A stretch of 64,000 nt of DNA from Gordonia gummivorans (GTDB lineage: Bacteria; Actinomycetota; Actinomycetes; Mycobacteriales; Mycobacteriaceae). The number at the start of each line of letters is the position of its first letter. The stretch's first letter is position 1. The notes under the pieces were generated by a model. The model worked only from the letters and a program-made list of their open reading frames with translations, was not told the origin of the DNA and did not search any database. Positions 1 to 8,065 of this stretch are shown in pieces. The stretch covers positions 62,001-126,000 of the forward strand of contig NZ_JAKWBF010000007.1 in the NCBI RefSeq assembly GCF_022513585.1. The letters run 5' to 3'. The translations under genes and the position numbers were made by a program.

Positions 1-845
1 TCGGGCTCGCGCTCGACCGTCTGGGTGTCGAGGTCGAGGTCTCCTATCCCGGCGGCGAGCAGCTGCCGGCAGTCCTCGGTCGCCTGCCCGGCAGCAAGCT
101 GCTCGTCGACGCCGTTGACGTGCACGGGCATCCGGTGACCGTGTCCGTGGACGCGGCCACGGCCGATCGGCTCGAGGCGCTGGAAGCGTCGTTCCGTGCG
201 GCGGAGCGGTCGATCACGATCGACCATCACGCGTCGAATACGGGTTTCGGCGACCTCGACTTCATCGACCCGCACGCCGATTGCACGGCGCTGCTGGTGC
301 TGCAGGTCCTCGACGAACTGCACGTCGAACTCGACGAGGACATCGCCACCTGCCTGTATGCAGGTCTGACGACCGACACCGGGTCGTTCAAGTGGGCTCG
401 GCCGGAGTCGTTCCGGGTCGCGGCACGGCTGCTGGACATGGGTGTCGACGCCCGTAAGTGGAGCCGGGCTCTGTTCGACACGCACCCGTTCGTGTGGTTC
501 ACCATGATGTCGGAGGTGCTGGGGTCGGCTCGGCTGGAACCGGACGCCTGCAACGGCGAAGGTCTCGTGTACGCCGTGGTGGATCAGCAGGCGCTGGCCG
601 GGATGAGCTGGTCGGAGTCCGAGAGCGTGATCGATATCGTGCGGACCGCCGGCGAGGCGGAGGTGGCCGCGGTGTTCAAGGAGATCGAGCCCGGGAAGTG
701 GACGGTGTCGTTGCGCTCCAAGGACATCGTCGACCTCGTGCCGATTGCGCGCGCACACGGCGGTGGTGGTCATCGCCAGGCGTCCGGATACAGCGACGAG
801 GGGACAGCCGCGGAAGTGGTCGCCCGATTGGTGACGTCGCTCTGA
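1..845 (+). CDS. nrnA: Bifunctional nanoRNase/pAp phosphatase, DHH family (5' end cut off)
   Basis: The reading frame is open from the first bases of the window, so the N-terminus is missing; position 120 is only an internal GTG. The DHH signature (bases 222-230, Asp-His-His) and the C-terminal DHHA1 glycine motif GGGGHRQASGY (near 757-789) are both present. Family knowledge: such enzymes degrade 2-5 nt RNAs and dephosphorylate pAp, in the cytoplasm. The gene stands just before a MATE transporter gene, as in M. tuberculosis (Rv2837c-Rv2836c). The upstream translation genes usual in this cluster (infB, rbfA) would lie outside the window. Confidence 0.93.
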   Translation, partial: GLALDRLGVEVEVSYPGGEQLPAVLGRLPGSKLLVDAVDVHGHPVTVSVDAATADRLEALEASFRAAERSITIDHHASNTGFGDLDFIDPHADCTALLVLQVLDELHVELDEDIATCLYAGLTTDTGSFKWARPESFRVAARLLDMGVDARKWSRALFDTHPFVWFTMMSEVLGSARLEPDACNGEGLVYAVVDQQALAGMSWSESESVIDIVRTAGEAEVAAVFKEIEPGKWTVSLRSKDIVDLVPIARAHGGGGHRQASGYSDEGTAAEVVARLVTSL

Positions 846-865
846 CCGACATCGGCGACGCGGGC

Positions 866-2206
866 GTGCGGCGGATCGCCACATTGACGGTCTCGGCGCT
901 GGCCGTGCTGATCGCGCCACCCCTCTACCTGCTGCTCGACCTGGCCGTTGTGGGACGACTCGGCGGTGACGAACTCGCCGCGCTGGCCGTGGCCACCCTG
1001 GTGCTCTCCATCATCAGTACCCAGCTCACGTTCCTGTCCTACGGAACGACTGCCCGATCGGCCCGACGATTCGGTGCGGGCGACCGTCCGGGCGCGATTG
1101 TCGAAGGTGTGCAAGCGAGTTGGATTGCACTCGGGGTCGGCGTCGCCATCGTCGCGGTTGCCTATCCGCTGGCTCCGATGGTGCTGCGAGCGCTGGTCGG
1201 CTCATCGTCGCCGGATGCCGCTGTCGTGGCCGACGACGCCGCCGGGTGGGTGCGGATCGCTGTCTTCGGCGTGCCACTGATCTTGCTGTCGATGGCGGGC
1301 AACGGATGGATGCGCGGCGTCCAGGACACCCGTCGCCCGGTGATCTACGTGGCGGTCGGGCTGTCGGTGGCCGCGGTACTCGTCGTCGGCCTGGTGCACG
1401 GCGTCGGACCCTTTCCGCGACTGGGTCTGCCCGGCAGCGCGGTGGCCAACGTCGTCGGCCAATCGCTGACCGGTCTACTGTTCACGGTCCGCATCGTGCG
1501 CGAGAGCATCGGCGGCACAACGGATTCCGCGTGGTCGGCGTTGCGGCCGCGGTGGCCGGTGATCGTCAAGCAATTGGTGATGGCCCGCGACCTGATCGTG
1601 CGCAGTCTCTCGTTCCAGATCTGCTTTCTGTCGGCCGCTGCGGTCGCCGCACGCTTCGGTGTCGCACAGGTCGCCGCTCACCAGTTGGTGTTGCAACTGT
1701 GGGAATTCATGTCGCTGTTCCTGGACTCGCTCGCGATCGCCGCCCAGGCGCTCGTCGGCGCGGCGCTCGGTGCCGGCAGTGTGCGGGCCGCCGGATCGGT
1801 CGCACGACGCGTGACCGTGGTATCGCTGGTCGCCGCCGGGCTTGCCGCCGGCGTGTTCGCGGCGGGGGCGTCGATCATTCCCCGCGTCTTCACCTCCGAC
1901 GCCGCGATTCTCGACGCGATCGGCGTGCCGTGGTGGTTTTTCGTCGCGATGCTGCCGATTGCCGGCGTCGTGTTCGCGCTCGACGGCGTGCTGCTCGGCA
2001 GCGGCGACGCCGCGTTCCTGCGAACGGCGACGCTGGCCGGCGCACTGCTCGGATTCCTCCCGCTGATCTGGCTGTCGCTGGTGTTCGACTGGGGCCTGGC
2101 CGGCATCTGGTCGGGGCTGGTGGTGTTCATGCTGGTGCGTCTCGCCACGGTGGTCTGGCGCATCAGGTCCGGGCGGTGGCATCGCGTGGGTGCCGAGACC
2201 GCCTGA
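866..2206 (+). CDS. MATE family efflux transporter (DinF-like)
   Basis: About 446 residues with some twelve hydrophobic segments and the duplicated MATE layout, beginning PPLYLLLDLAVVGRLG, close to the start of mycobacterial DinF (Rv2836c). It is expected to export organic cations or drugs across the inner membrane by cation antiport; the substrate cannot be read from the sequence. The first canonical start in this frame is the GTG at 866. However, a CTG at 842 overlaps the TGA of nrnA (CTGA, 842-845) where related genes usually have ATGA or GTGA, and would add eight residues (LTDIGDAG). Translational coupling to nrnA is likely. Confidence 0.9.
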   Translation: MRRIATLTVSALAVLIAPPLYLLLDLAVVGRLGGDELAALAVATLVLSIISTQLTFLSYGTTARSARRFGAGDRPGAIVEGVQASWIALGVGVAIVAVAYPLAPMVLRALVGSSSPDAAVVADDAAGWVRIAVFGVPLILLSMAGNGWMRGVQDTRRPVIYVAVGLSVAAVLVVGLVHGVGPFPRLGLPGSAVANVVGQSLTGLLFTVRIVRESIGGTTDSAWSALRPRWPVIVKQLVMARDLIVRSLSFQICFLSAAAVAARFGVAQVAAHQLVLQLWEFMSLFLDSLAIAAQALVGAALGAGSVRAAGSVARRVTVVSLVAAGLAAGVFAAGASIIPRVFTSDAAILDAIGVPWWFFVAMLPIAGVVFALDGVLLGSGDAAFLRTATLAGALLGFLPLIWLSLVFDWGLAGIWSGLVVFMLVRLATVVWRIRSGRWHRVGAETA

Positions 2207-2995
2207 TCACCAGGCGCCTGGTGGCCTGCGATCGTCGTAGCGGGTCTGCTGGTAGGCGGGCTGTTGATAGTGGGGGTCGAATGCCTGGGTGGGTTGCGAC
2301 TGCCACTGGTTGGCCGGTGGCTGCGTCGTGCCTGGGCCGTCGGACGATCGGCCGAACAGACGGAACGCGTCGACCACACAGAAAATGAGAATGCCACCGA
2401 CCACGACGGCCAAGTCGACCGCGGACTGCTGGTAGAAAACAGCCGGAGCGTCTGCCGTCCAGTCGATCTTCGGTATCTGCCACGCAGCAACGGCGATGAG
2501 CGGACCGACGATCAAGATGCCGAGGAACGCGAATCCGCTGCGTCGACGGGCAATGGTCCACCCGAAGATGCATCCGCAGTAGAGCGCCGCATAGATCGAC
2601 CTCGCCACCCACGGTTCGATGCGGGCCAGGTCATCAGCACTGAGATCGAGGTCGACGAAGAGCCAGCGGTGGAAGGTCGGACTGACCAGCACGAGGTAGG
2701 CCGCGCCGAAGATCATCGCGACCACGGCGGACAGAATGCGCTGGGCGACCTTGCGGCCCCAGATCAGCAGGACGAGGACGAAGGCGACCCAGAAGCCGGC
2801 TTCGACGAACCAGAAACCCCAGTCGGGCGCCGGTTCCATCTCGCTGACCACCTGCAGTCCGAGTGCGTATCCCATGAAGAGTGCGACCAGCAGGATCGTG
2901 CTGATGATCCCGCGCACCAGCCACGGGCCGCGATCAGAAAAACCAGGCTTGGGCGTCGGCGGACGCCAGGTCGGGTCGCTCACGCCGTAGGACAC
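2207..2995 (-). CDS. Multi-pass membrane protein of unknown function
   Basis: A 262-residue protein with about six hydrophobic segments (roughly residues 28-50, 60-80, 85-107, 133-150, 151-172 and 190-212) and a Pro/Gln/Tyr-rich cytoplasmic-type tail (about 225-262). I do not recognise the family and assign no function. The start is a GTG at 2995; a second in-frame GTG at 2983 is equally possible, and neither has a clear ribosome binding site. It is convergent with the MATE gene, with the two stop codons directly adjacent (TGA at 2204-2206, reverse stop at 2207-2209). Confidence 0.72.
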   Translation of the reverse strand: MSYGVSDPTWRPPTPKPGFSDRGPWLVRGIISTILLVALFMGYALGLQVVSEMEPAPDWGFWFVEAGFWVAFVLVLLIWGRKVAQRILSAVVAMIFGAAYLVLVSPTFHRWLFVDLDLSADDLARIEPWVARSIYAALYCGCIFGWTIARRRSGFAFLGILIVGPLIAVAAWQIPKIDWTADAPAVFYQQSAVDLAVVVGGILIFCVVDAFRLFGRSSDGPGTTQPPANQWQSQPTQAFDPHYQQPAYQQTRYDDRRPPGAW

Positions 2996-3084
2996 CGGTG
3001 AAGTTTCTCACGTCGGCCCCTCGGATGCGGATCGATGCGTGCGGAGCGGCGTCGGTACCACTCGGTCTGGCACGATGGATCCTT

Positions 3085-4050
3085 GTGGCAACTCTGTGGG
3101 CGATCAGCGATCTGCACGTCGCGCATCGGGGTAACGAGCACATCGTCGACCAGATCCGGCCGTCCTCACCCGACGACTGGCTGATCGTCGCCGGCGATGT
3201 GGCCGAGCGCACCGACGACATCGTCGACACCCTCCGCCGTCTGCGCACCCGTTTCCACACCGTCGTGTGGGTGCCCGGTAATCACGAGCTCTACACGACT
3301 GCCAAAGATCCGCTCCAGGTGTTCGGCGTGGCCCGCTACGACTACCTCGTGCAGGCGTGCCGCGACCTCGGCGTCGTGACACCCGAGGACATCTACCCGC
3401 TGTTCGACCCGGGCGACGGGACGCCACCGGTGCGGGTGGTGCCGATGTTCCTGCTCTACGACTACACCTTCCGGCCCGAGGGCACCGCGAACAAACTCAC
3501 CGCTCTCGCTCTGGCGCGCGAGCGCAACGTGGTGGCCACCGACGAGTTCCTACTATCGCCGGAACCGTTCCCGACGCGCGACGCATGGGGACGTGCCCGC
3601 GTCGAGGCGACGCGCACGCGGCTCGAAGCGCTCGACCCCACCGAGAAGACGGTCCTCATCAACCACTGGCCGCTGCGCCGCGAACCCACCGACGCCCTGA
3701 TGTACCCAGAATTCGCGCTGTGGTGCGGCAGTGAACTGACCGCGGACTGGCATACCCTCTTCAATGCGGCCTGCTGCGTCTACGGGCACCTGCACATCCC
3801 GCGGACCACGTGGTACGACGACATCCGGTTCGAAGAGGTGTCCGTCGGCTACCCACGCGAATGGAAGCGTCGGGGGCTGCCGCAACCGTTGCTGCGCAAG
3901 ATCATCCCCGACGAGGGACTGCGGCCCGAAGACCTTCCCGAGCACGGTGCCCGGTTCGAACTCCCACCCGACTATGCTGAGCGCGCCGCCGAGTTCCGGC
4001 GGCGGATCGAGGAGCGGCGCGCACGACGAGCAGGGAGTCAGTATTCGTGA
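3085..4050 (+). CDS. Calcineurin-like metallophosphoesterase
   Basis: About 321 residues. The metal-ligand motifs appear in order: a DLH near the N-terminus (ISDLHVAH), GDV (VAGDVAE), GNHE (VPGNHELY) and a C-terminal GHLH (VYGHLHIP). This is a complete dinuclear metallophosphoesterase site. It resembles M. tuberculosis Rv2795c, which also stands next to pptT. The frame is open further upstream, but the GTG at 3085 puts the ISDLH strand near residue 6, as in the family. The last four bases overlap the next gene (GTGA), so it is probably co-translated with pptT. The substrate is unknown. Confidence 0.88.
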   Translation: MATLWAISDLHVAHRGNEHIVDQIRPSSPDDWLIVAGDVAERTDDIVDTLRRLRTRFHTVVWVPGNHELYTTAKDPLQVFGVARYDYLVQACRDLGVVTPEDIYPLFDPGDGTPPVRVVPMFLLYDYTFRPEGTANKLTALALARERNVVATDEFLLSPEPFPTRDAWGRARVEATRTRLEALDPTEKTVLINHWPLRREPTDALMYPEFALWCGSELTADWHTLFNAACCVYGHLHIPRTTWYDDIRFEEVSVGYPREWKRRGLPQPLLRKIIPDEGLRPEDLPEHGARFELPPDYAERAAEFRRRIEERRARRAGSQYS

Positions 4051-4703
4051 TCGAACGATTGGTGCCCGCGGGAGTCGCGTCCGCCGAGGCCTTCTCGGAT
4101 CCGCCCGGACTCGAACCGTTGCCGGCCGAACGCAGTCTCGTAGCCAAGGCGGTCGACAAGCGTCGTCGTGAATTCACCACCGCGCGCCATTGCGCCCGAC
4201 AGGCGTTGGGCCAGTTGGGCTTCGGTCCGGAGCCGATTCTGCGCGGAGACAAGGGATCGCCGGTGTGGCCGTCGGGCGTGGTCGGCAGTCTGACCCACTG
4301 CGATGGATATCGTGGTGCGGTGGTTGCCTATTCGATGCAGGTCCGATCGCTCGGGATCGACGCCGAACCCCATGATCGACTGCCCGACGGCGTGCTCGAT
4401 CACACGAGTCTCCCCGAGGAACGTGCGGTGCTCGCCACGCGATCGTCGGACCTCCACTGGGACCGATTGTTGTTCTGCGCCAAGGAGGCCACCTACAAGG
4501 CATGGTTTCCGGTGACCGGACGCTGGCTCGGTTTCGAGGATGCGCACATCACGTTCGAACAGGCCGACGCGACGTCGGGCACCTTCCGAACACGCATTCT
4601 CATCGACCCCGCCGCGGCGGACGGGGGAACGCCGTTGCTGGAACTTCCGGGTCGGTGGCTGATCGACGATGGCCTCATCATGACCTCGATCGCGCTGGTG
4701 TGA
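4047..4703 (+). CDS. pptT: 4'-phosphopantetheinyl transferase, Sfp/PptT type
   Basis: 218 residues. It transfers 4'-phosphopantetheine from CoA to the serine of carrier proteins, activating type-I fatty acid synthase, polyketide and peptide synthetases; in mycobacteria PptT serves mycolate and siderophore synthesis. Visible motifs: GSLTHCDGYRGAVV (about 78-91), the magnesium-binding LGIDAEP (about 101-107) and CAKEATYKAWFP (about 148-159). The GTG start overlaps the TGA of the metallophosphoesterase gene, the same arrangement as Rv2795c-Rv2794c. truB follows after one base. Confidence 0.93.
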   Translation: MIERLVPAGVASAEAFSDPPGLEPLPAERSLVAKAVDKRRREFTTARHCARQALGQLGFGPEPILRGDKGSPVWPSGVVGSLTHCDGYRGAVVAYSMQVRSLGIDAEPHDRLPDGVLDHTSLPEERAVLATRSSDLHWDRLLFCAKEATYKAWFPVTGRWLGFEDAHITFEQADATSGTFRTRILIDPAAADGGTPLLELPGRWLIDDGLIMTSIALV

Positions 4704-4704
4704 C

Positions 4705-5604
4705 ATGGCGGACGCATCGATCGAGAACGCCGGTTTGCTTATCGTCGACAAGGCGGCGGGCATCACCAGCCACGATGTGGTCTCGCGCTGCCGCAAGATC
4801 TTCAACACTCGACGCGTGGGACACGCGGGCACCCTCGACCCGATGGCCACCGGCGTTCTCGTCATCGGAATCGAGCGTGCGACAAAGCTTCTCGGCCTGC
4901 TGTCGCTGACCACCAAGTCGTACGCCGCGACCATCCGGCTGGGTGCGGCCACCACCACCGACGACCGCGAGGGTGAGGTCATCTCCTCGGCAGACGCCTC
5001 ATCGGTGACCGACGGCGAGATCACGGCACAGATCGCCACCTTGACCGGCGATATCCAGCAGGTGCCGGCCAAGGTCAGTGCGATCAAGGTCGACGGTCGG
5101 CGCGCCCACGCCCTGGTACGCACGGGTGCCGACTTCGATCTCGCCCCCCGCCCGGTGACCGTCTCGCGTTTCGAGGTCGTCGAGATCCGGCGTGAGGGCG
5201 AGTTCATCGACCTCGATGTCGTGGTCGACTGCTCCGCGGGTACCTACATCCGTTCACTGGCAAGGGATCTGGGCGTTGCGCTCGGCGTCGGCGGGCATCT
5301 GACAGCACTACGACGGACGGCCGTCGGACCGTTCACGCTGGATCATGCGTTGACTCTCGAGCAGGTCGCCGAGCGACCGCACGTCAGCCTCGACATCGAC
5401 GAGGCGGTCAAGATCTCGTTCCCGCGCCGCGACATCGACAACGACGAGGCGGAGTCGATCAGTCAGGGCCGCTGGCTGGATCCGATTGGCATCAAGGGTG
5501 TCTACGTGGTCGTCGACCCCGCACAACGGGCCATCGCGCTTGTCCAGGAGAAAGGTCGCCGGGCGAGTTCGGTGATGGTGGTGCGCCCGGCGACCCTGCG
5601 CTGA
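4705..5604 (+). CDS. truB: tRNA pseudouridine(55) synthase
   Basis: 299 residues. It isomerises U55 of the tRNA T-loop to pseudouridine. The catalytic aspartate is D45 in GHAGTLDPMATG, and the usual start GLLIVDKAAGITSHD is present. The C-terminus carries the extra domain common in actinobacterial TruB. The ATG at 4705 follows the pptT stop by one base. The downstream neighbour is convergent. Confidence 0.96.
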   Translation: MADASIENAGLLIVDKAAGITSHDVVSRCRKIFNTRRVGHAGTLDPMATGVLVIGIERATKLLGLLSLTTKSYAATIRLGAATTTDDREGEVISSADASSVTDGEITAQIATLTGDIQQVPAKVSAIKVDGRRAHALVRTGADFDLAPRPVTVSRFEVVEIRREGEFIDLDVVVDCSAGTYIRSLARDLGVALGVGGHLTALRRTAVGPFTLDHALTLEQVAERPHVSLDIDEAVKISFPRRDIDNDEAESISQGRWLDPIGIKGVYVVVDPAQRAIALVQEKGRRASSVMVVRPATLR

Positions 5605-5612
5605 CCAGGCGT

Positions 5613-5903
5613 TCAGGCGACGCCCTTGAAAGGGTCGTGCTCGGCGATGAGTTTCTCGACGCGGGCCCCATCGAGGCGGGCGCGGACACTGGTCTGCTCC
5701 TGACGATCCCGGACCACCTTCGCGAGGGTGAATGTGCTGGAGGTCAGGAACAGCAGGGTGATCGCGAGGAAGCCGCGTTGCCACGCGTCGAGAGGGAGAT
5801 AGGCGATGCCGATGATCGAGGCGCCGAGGCTGACGCCGAACGCGATGGCGGCCTGAATGTAGTAGGCGGTGGTCGTCGCGGACTGAGGAATCTCATTGGT
5901 CAT
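5613..5903 (-). CDS. YiaA/YiaB-type small inner membrane protein
   Basis: 96 residues with two hydrophobic helices separated by a short loop (about residues 15-37 and 46-65), followed by a charged tail (VVRDRQEQTS). The pattern YYIQAAIAFGVSLGASIIGI resembles actinobacterial yiaA/B-domain proteins as I recall them. The function is unknown. The ATG at 5903 begins MTNEIPQS; the frame is open for 12 more codons upstream, but these look non-coding. It is convergent with truB, with 8 bases between. Confidence 0.78.
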   Translation of the reverse strand: MTNEIPQSATTTAYYIQAAIAFGVSLGASIIGIAYLPLDAWQRGFLAITLLFLTSSTFTLAKVVRDRQEQTSVRARLDGARVEKLIAEHDPFKGVA

Positions 5904-6112
5904 GACAGAAACTGTCGCCCGTCCGGATCGTCGCTGCATGCGTGCTTCTACTCAGGCCGGCTGAGTACATGCGTCCGAGTACTCCCTCGGGACCAATGGC
6001 CCCAATTGCGCATCCGATCGTCGGAACTGCTTGACAGTAGCCCTGAACAGGCGCACGTTGGTCTGACTACACCAGTATTCAGATTGTTTTGCACGCAACG
6101 ATGGGGGTCGAG
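5904..6112. other. Divergent promoter region
   Basis: About 210 bases between divergent genes. A TTGACA hexamer occurs at 6031-6036, but I see no convincing -10 box at standard spacing. No hairpin or repeat stands out. It presumably holds both promoters. Confidence 0.4.
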
Positions 6113-7051
6113 ATGACAAGCGTGGCACGCAGACCAGGGGGCAGTAGGTATCTGCCCGACCTCACGACCGCGACAGAGCATCTCTCTGTGGAGCAGACCC
6201 GGATCACGGTCAGAACACCGCAGCGTCGCGCTGACGAGTACTTTGTGCGTGGCCACCTGGAAGACGCGTTCGACTTTTGGGCCGCAGCCGGTTCGGCGGC
6301 CAACGTCGCCATGCAACTCGGCTGGCCGGAGGTCGCCTACGGCGTGATGGAGTCCAAGGTCGAGTCGGGCGCGTTGATGAAGCATCCGTGGAAGCGATTG
6401 CGAACCACCGAACAGTATCTGGCGGTGGCCATCCTGGGGACCGACGAAGAACGAGCGGCCTACGCAGAGGCGATCAACTGGGCCCATCGGCAGGTCCGGA
6501 GCACCGAGTCGTCGCCGGTCAAGTACAACGCCTTCGATCGTGAACTCCAGATGTGGGTCGCAGCATGCCTGTTCATCGGTTTCGAGGACACTCACCAGTT
6601 GCTGCACGGTCGCATGGATCCGGAGCAGGCCGAGAAGTTCTATCAGAGTGCACGTCCGCTGGCCACGACGTTGCAGGTGACCGACGACATGTGGCCGGCA
6701 ACCCGCGCAGACTTCGACCACTACTGGAACGTTGCGTGCGAGCGGATCAGCTACGACGAGCAGCAGGCGAAATTCATCAACGACCTCGTCGACCTTCGCA
6801 TGATCAATCCGCTACTCGGCCTGCCGTTACGTGGGCTGCTTCGGTTCCTGACGATAGGTTCGCTGCCACCCCTGTTCCGCGAGAAGCTGGGCTTCCGCTG
6901 GCGGCCGATCGATCAGCGACGCTACGACAACCTCTTCCTGTTCGTCGGTTTCGTCAATCGCTTTCTGCCGCGACCACTTCGGTTCGGCGGCTTCTACATC
7001 GTGATGCGCGACCTGCGTCGCCGGATTCGCAAAGGAAAGCCTCTTGTCTGA
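6113..7051 (+). CDS. Oxygenase MpaB family protein (DUF2236)
   Basis: About 312 residues. The alpha-helical sequence contains the DUF2236/MpaB pattern: an aromatic-rich helix with INWAHRQVR followed by YNAFDRELQMWVAACLFIGFED. Family members include latex-clearing protein, a haem b oxygenase, and fungal MpaB, but most bacterial ones have no known substrate. The ATG at 6113 is chosen because GGGGG (6103-6107) is well placed as a ribosome binding site; ATG 6101 and TTG 6089 lie upstream in frame. It overlaps the next small gene by 8 bases, so the two are probably coupled. Confidence 0.8.
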   Translation: MTSVARRPGGSRYLPDLTTATEHLSVEQTRITVRTPQRRADEYFVRGHLEDAFDFWAAAGSAANVAMQLGWPEVAYGVMESKVESGALMKHPWKRLRTTEQYLAVAILGTDEERAAYAEAINWAHRQVRSTESSPVKYNAFDRELQMWVAACLFIGFEDTHQLLHGRMDPEQAEKFYQSARPLATTLQVTDDMWPATRADFDHYWNVACERISYDEQQAKFINDLVDLRMINPLLGLPLRGLLRFLTIGSLPPLFREKLGFRWRPIDQRRYDNLFLFVGFVNRFLPRPLRFGGFYIVMRDLRRRIRKGKPLV

Positions 7052-7301
7052 TACCCGGACGACGCCGACCTCGTTGTGGGGCTACGTCAGTCGCGTCCTC
7101 GACCACGAGATGAAGGTGTCGGAATTCATCGGCGCCCTGATCCTGATCGGCATTCCCTACTTCATCGTCGGCGTCATCTGGACCGTGACCCATACGTCGC
7201 ATCTGTCGGACGTCGACAGCACCACCGACAAGGTGATCTCCTTCCTCGGTTCCATCGTGTGCTGGCCCGTTCTGACGTTCTCTAACGTCACGATGACATG
7301 A
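7044..7301 (+). CDS. Small membrane protein
   Basis: 85 residues with two hydrophobic segments (about 27-50, ALILIGIPYFIVGVIWTV, and 64-78). It starts at a TTG inside the MpaB-like gene, behind a purine-rich AAAGGAAAG. I recognise no family. The end of the gene runs into a 15-bp tandem repeat. The overlap suggests it is made together with the MpaB-like protein, perhaps as a membrane anchor or partner; that is inference. Confidence 0.62.
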   Translation: MSDTRTTPTSLWGYVSRVLDHEMKVSEFIGALILIGIPYFIVGVIWTVTHTSHLSDVDSTTDKVISFLGSIVCWPVLTFSNVTMT

Positions 7302-7339
7302 CGATCGGGGACATGGCCGTCGGGGACATGACCATCGGG
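7295..7339 (+). repeat. 15-bp tandem repeat, three copies
   Basis: Three head-to-tail copies of GACATGRCSRTCGGG (7295-7309, 7310-7324, 7325-7339), followed by a degenerate fourth (GATCTGAAAGG). The first copy contains the stop codon of the upstream gene. Read from 7295 the copies encode DMTIG, DMAVG, DMTIG, but that frame is closed by a TAA just upstream, so no coding use is evident. Confidence 0.85.
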
Positions 7340-7359
7340 GATCTGAAAGGCGTTGCAAC

Positions 7360-7551
7360 ATGATGACTTTGGTGCGGTTGATCGACATCTTCGTCGAGTT
7401 CGTGAAGATCCTCATCGGCCAGAGTGGTAACGCGGTGGCCCGTGTGCTGGCCTGGCTCGTGGTGCTCGCCGCGGTCGTGGCGGTCGTCTGGCTGATCGCC
7501 TGGGGAGTGTCGATGATCCCGACGTGGGTCGACGCGCTCAACGGGAGCTGA
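7360..7551 (+). CDS. Small membrane protein
   Basis: 63 residues with a single strong hydrophobic helix (about 27-50, VLAWLVVLAAVVAVVWLIAWG). The start is the first of two ATG codons, behind GAAAGG at 7345-7350. The family is not recognised. It lies 58 bases after the previous small membrane protein in the same orientation and is probably co-transcribed with the MpaB-like gene. Confidence 0.62.
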   Translation: MMTLVRLIDIFVEFVKILIGQSGNAVARVLAWLVVLAAVVAVVWLIAWGVSMIPTWVDALNGS

Positions 7552-7708
7552 TCCGACGAGTTCGGTGACAGCCCTCTGAACTGGGGAAATGCAGCGTGTC
7601 AAGGAGGTGCCGAGGACACCATGTGTTCGGTGGAGAATCTGTGCTGTACGCAGTTGAGCCGACGCGACACAGGGTGTGGCTCTTCGAGCTGCGAGAACTC
7701 GAGTTGAG

Positions 7709-7746
7709 TTGGAGAACGCGAGTGCTGCAACACCTTCGTTCTCCAA
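7709..7746. repeat. Perfect 10-bp inverted repeat
   Basis: TTGGAGAACG at 7709-7718 is the exact reverse complement of CGTTCTCCAA at 7737-7746, with an 18-base loop. No run of T follows, so it is not an obvious terminator. It may be a structured RNA element or part of a miniature repeat. Confidence 0.6.
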
Positions 7747-7930
7747 TTCGGCACCGGTTGTCGCGGTGCCCCTCGCGCCGAAGCTCCGGCCCGCATGGCG
7801 GCCGCGTTCTTCCCACCTCAAGGCCGACTGGCCAACGTCGTAGCAGAAGGTGTCACCCAGAGGGTACGTTCTACTACAACGTTTTCCACGGTCCCACCGT
7901 TGCTGCCATGTGGGCGCGCCGACTTCTGTG

Positions 7931-8036
7931 CTCGACGACGATGTTCCCAGTCCGAGGACTGCGCTGCGACAGGGACCTCGTTTCTGTCCAGAGACCTTCG
8001 GAACTGCCGACGGTCCCTGACCACAAGTGAGGTCTT
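7931..8036 (+). repeat. Dispersed intergenic repeat, copy A
   Basis: About 50 bases starting CTCGACGACGATGTTCCC match, with few changes, a segment starting at 35320. The 16-base core TCCGAGGACTGCGCTG is identical. Both copies also end in CCACANNTGAGGTNT. Both copies are intergenic and in the same orientation. Confidence 0.7.
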
Positions 8037-8065
8037 TGTGATGGTGGTCCGCGACGGCCGCCGAA

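Larger units (their letters stand above)
7552..8065. other. Gene-free stretch with hairpins and a dispersed repeat
   Basis: About 510 bases without a credible gene; the short frames on both strands show no family pattern. It holds the palindrome AACTCGAGTT (7696-7705), a perfect 10-bp inverted repeat at 7709-7746, and one copy of a dispersed repeat (7931-8036). It separates the small membrane genes from mntR, which is transcribed towards it. Confidence 0.6.

Noticed and set aside
1120..2388. Long Arg-rich open frame on the + strand inside the MATE gene
   Set aside because: It is a shadow frame of GC-rich coding sequence; the overlapping MATE frame has clear membrane segments and family motifs.
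7295..7339. CRISPR-like array
   Set aside because: Repeats are directly adjacent without spacers and no cas genes are present.
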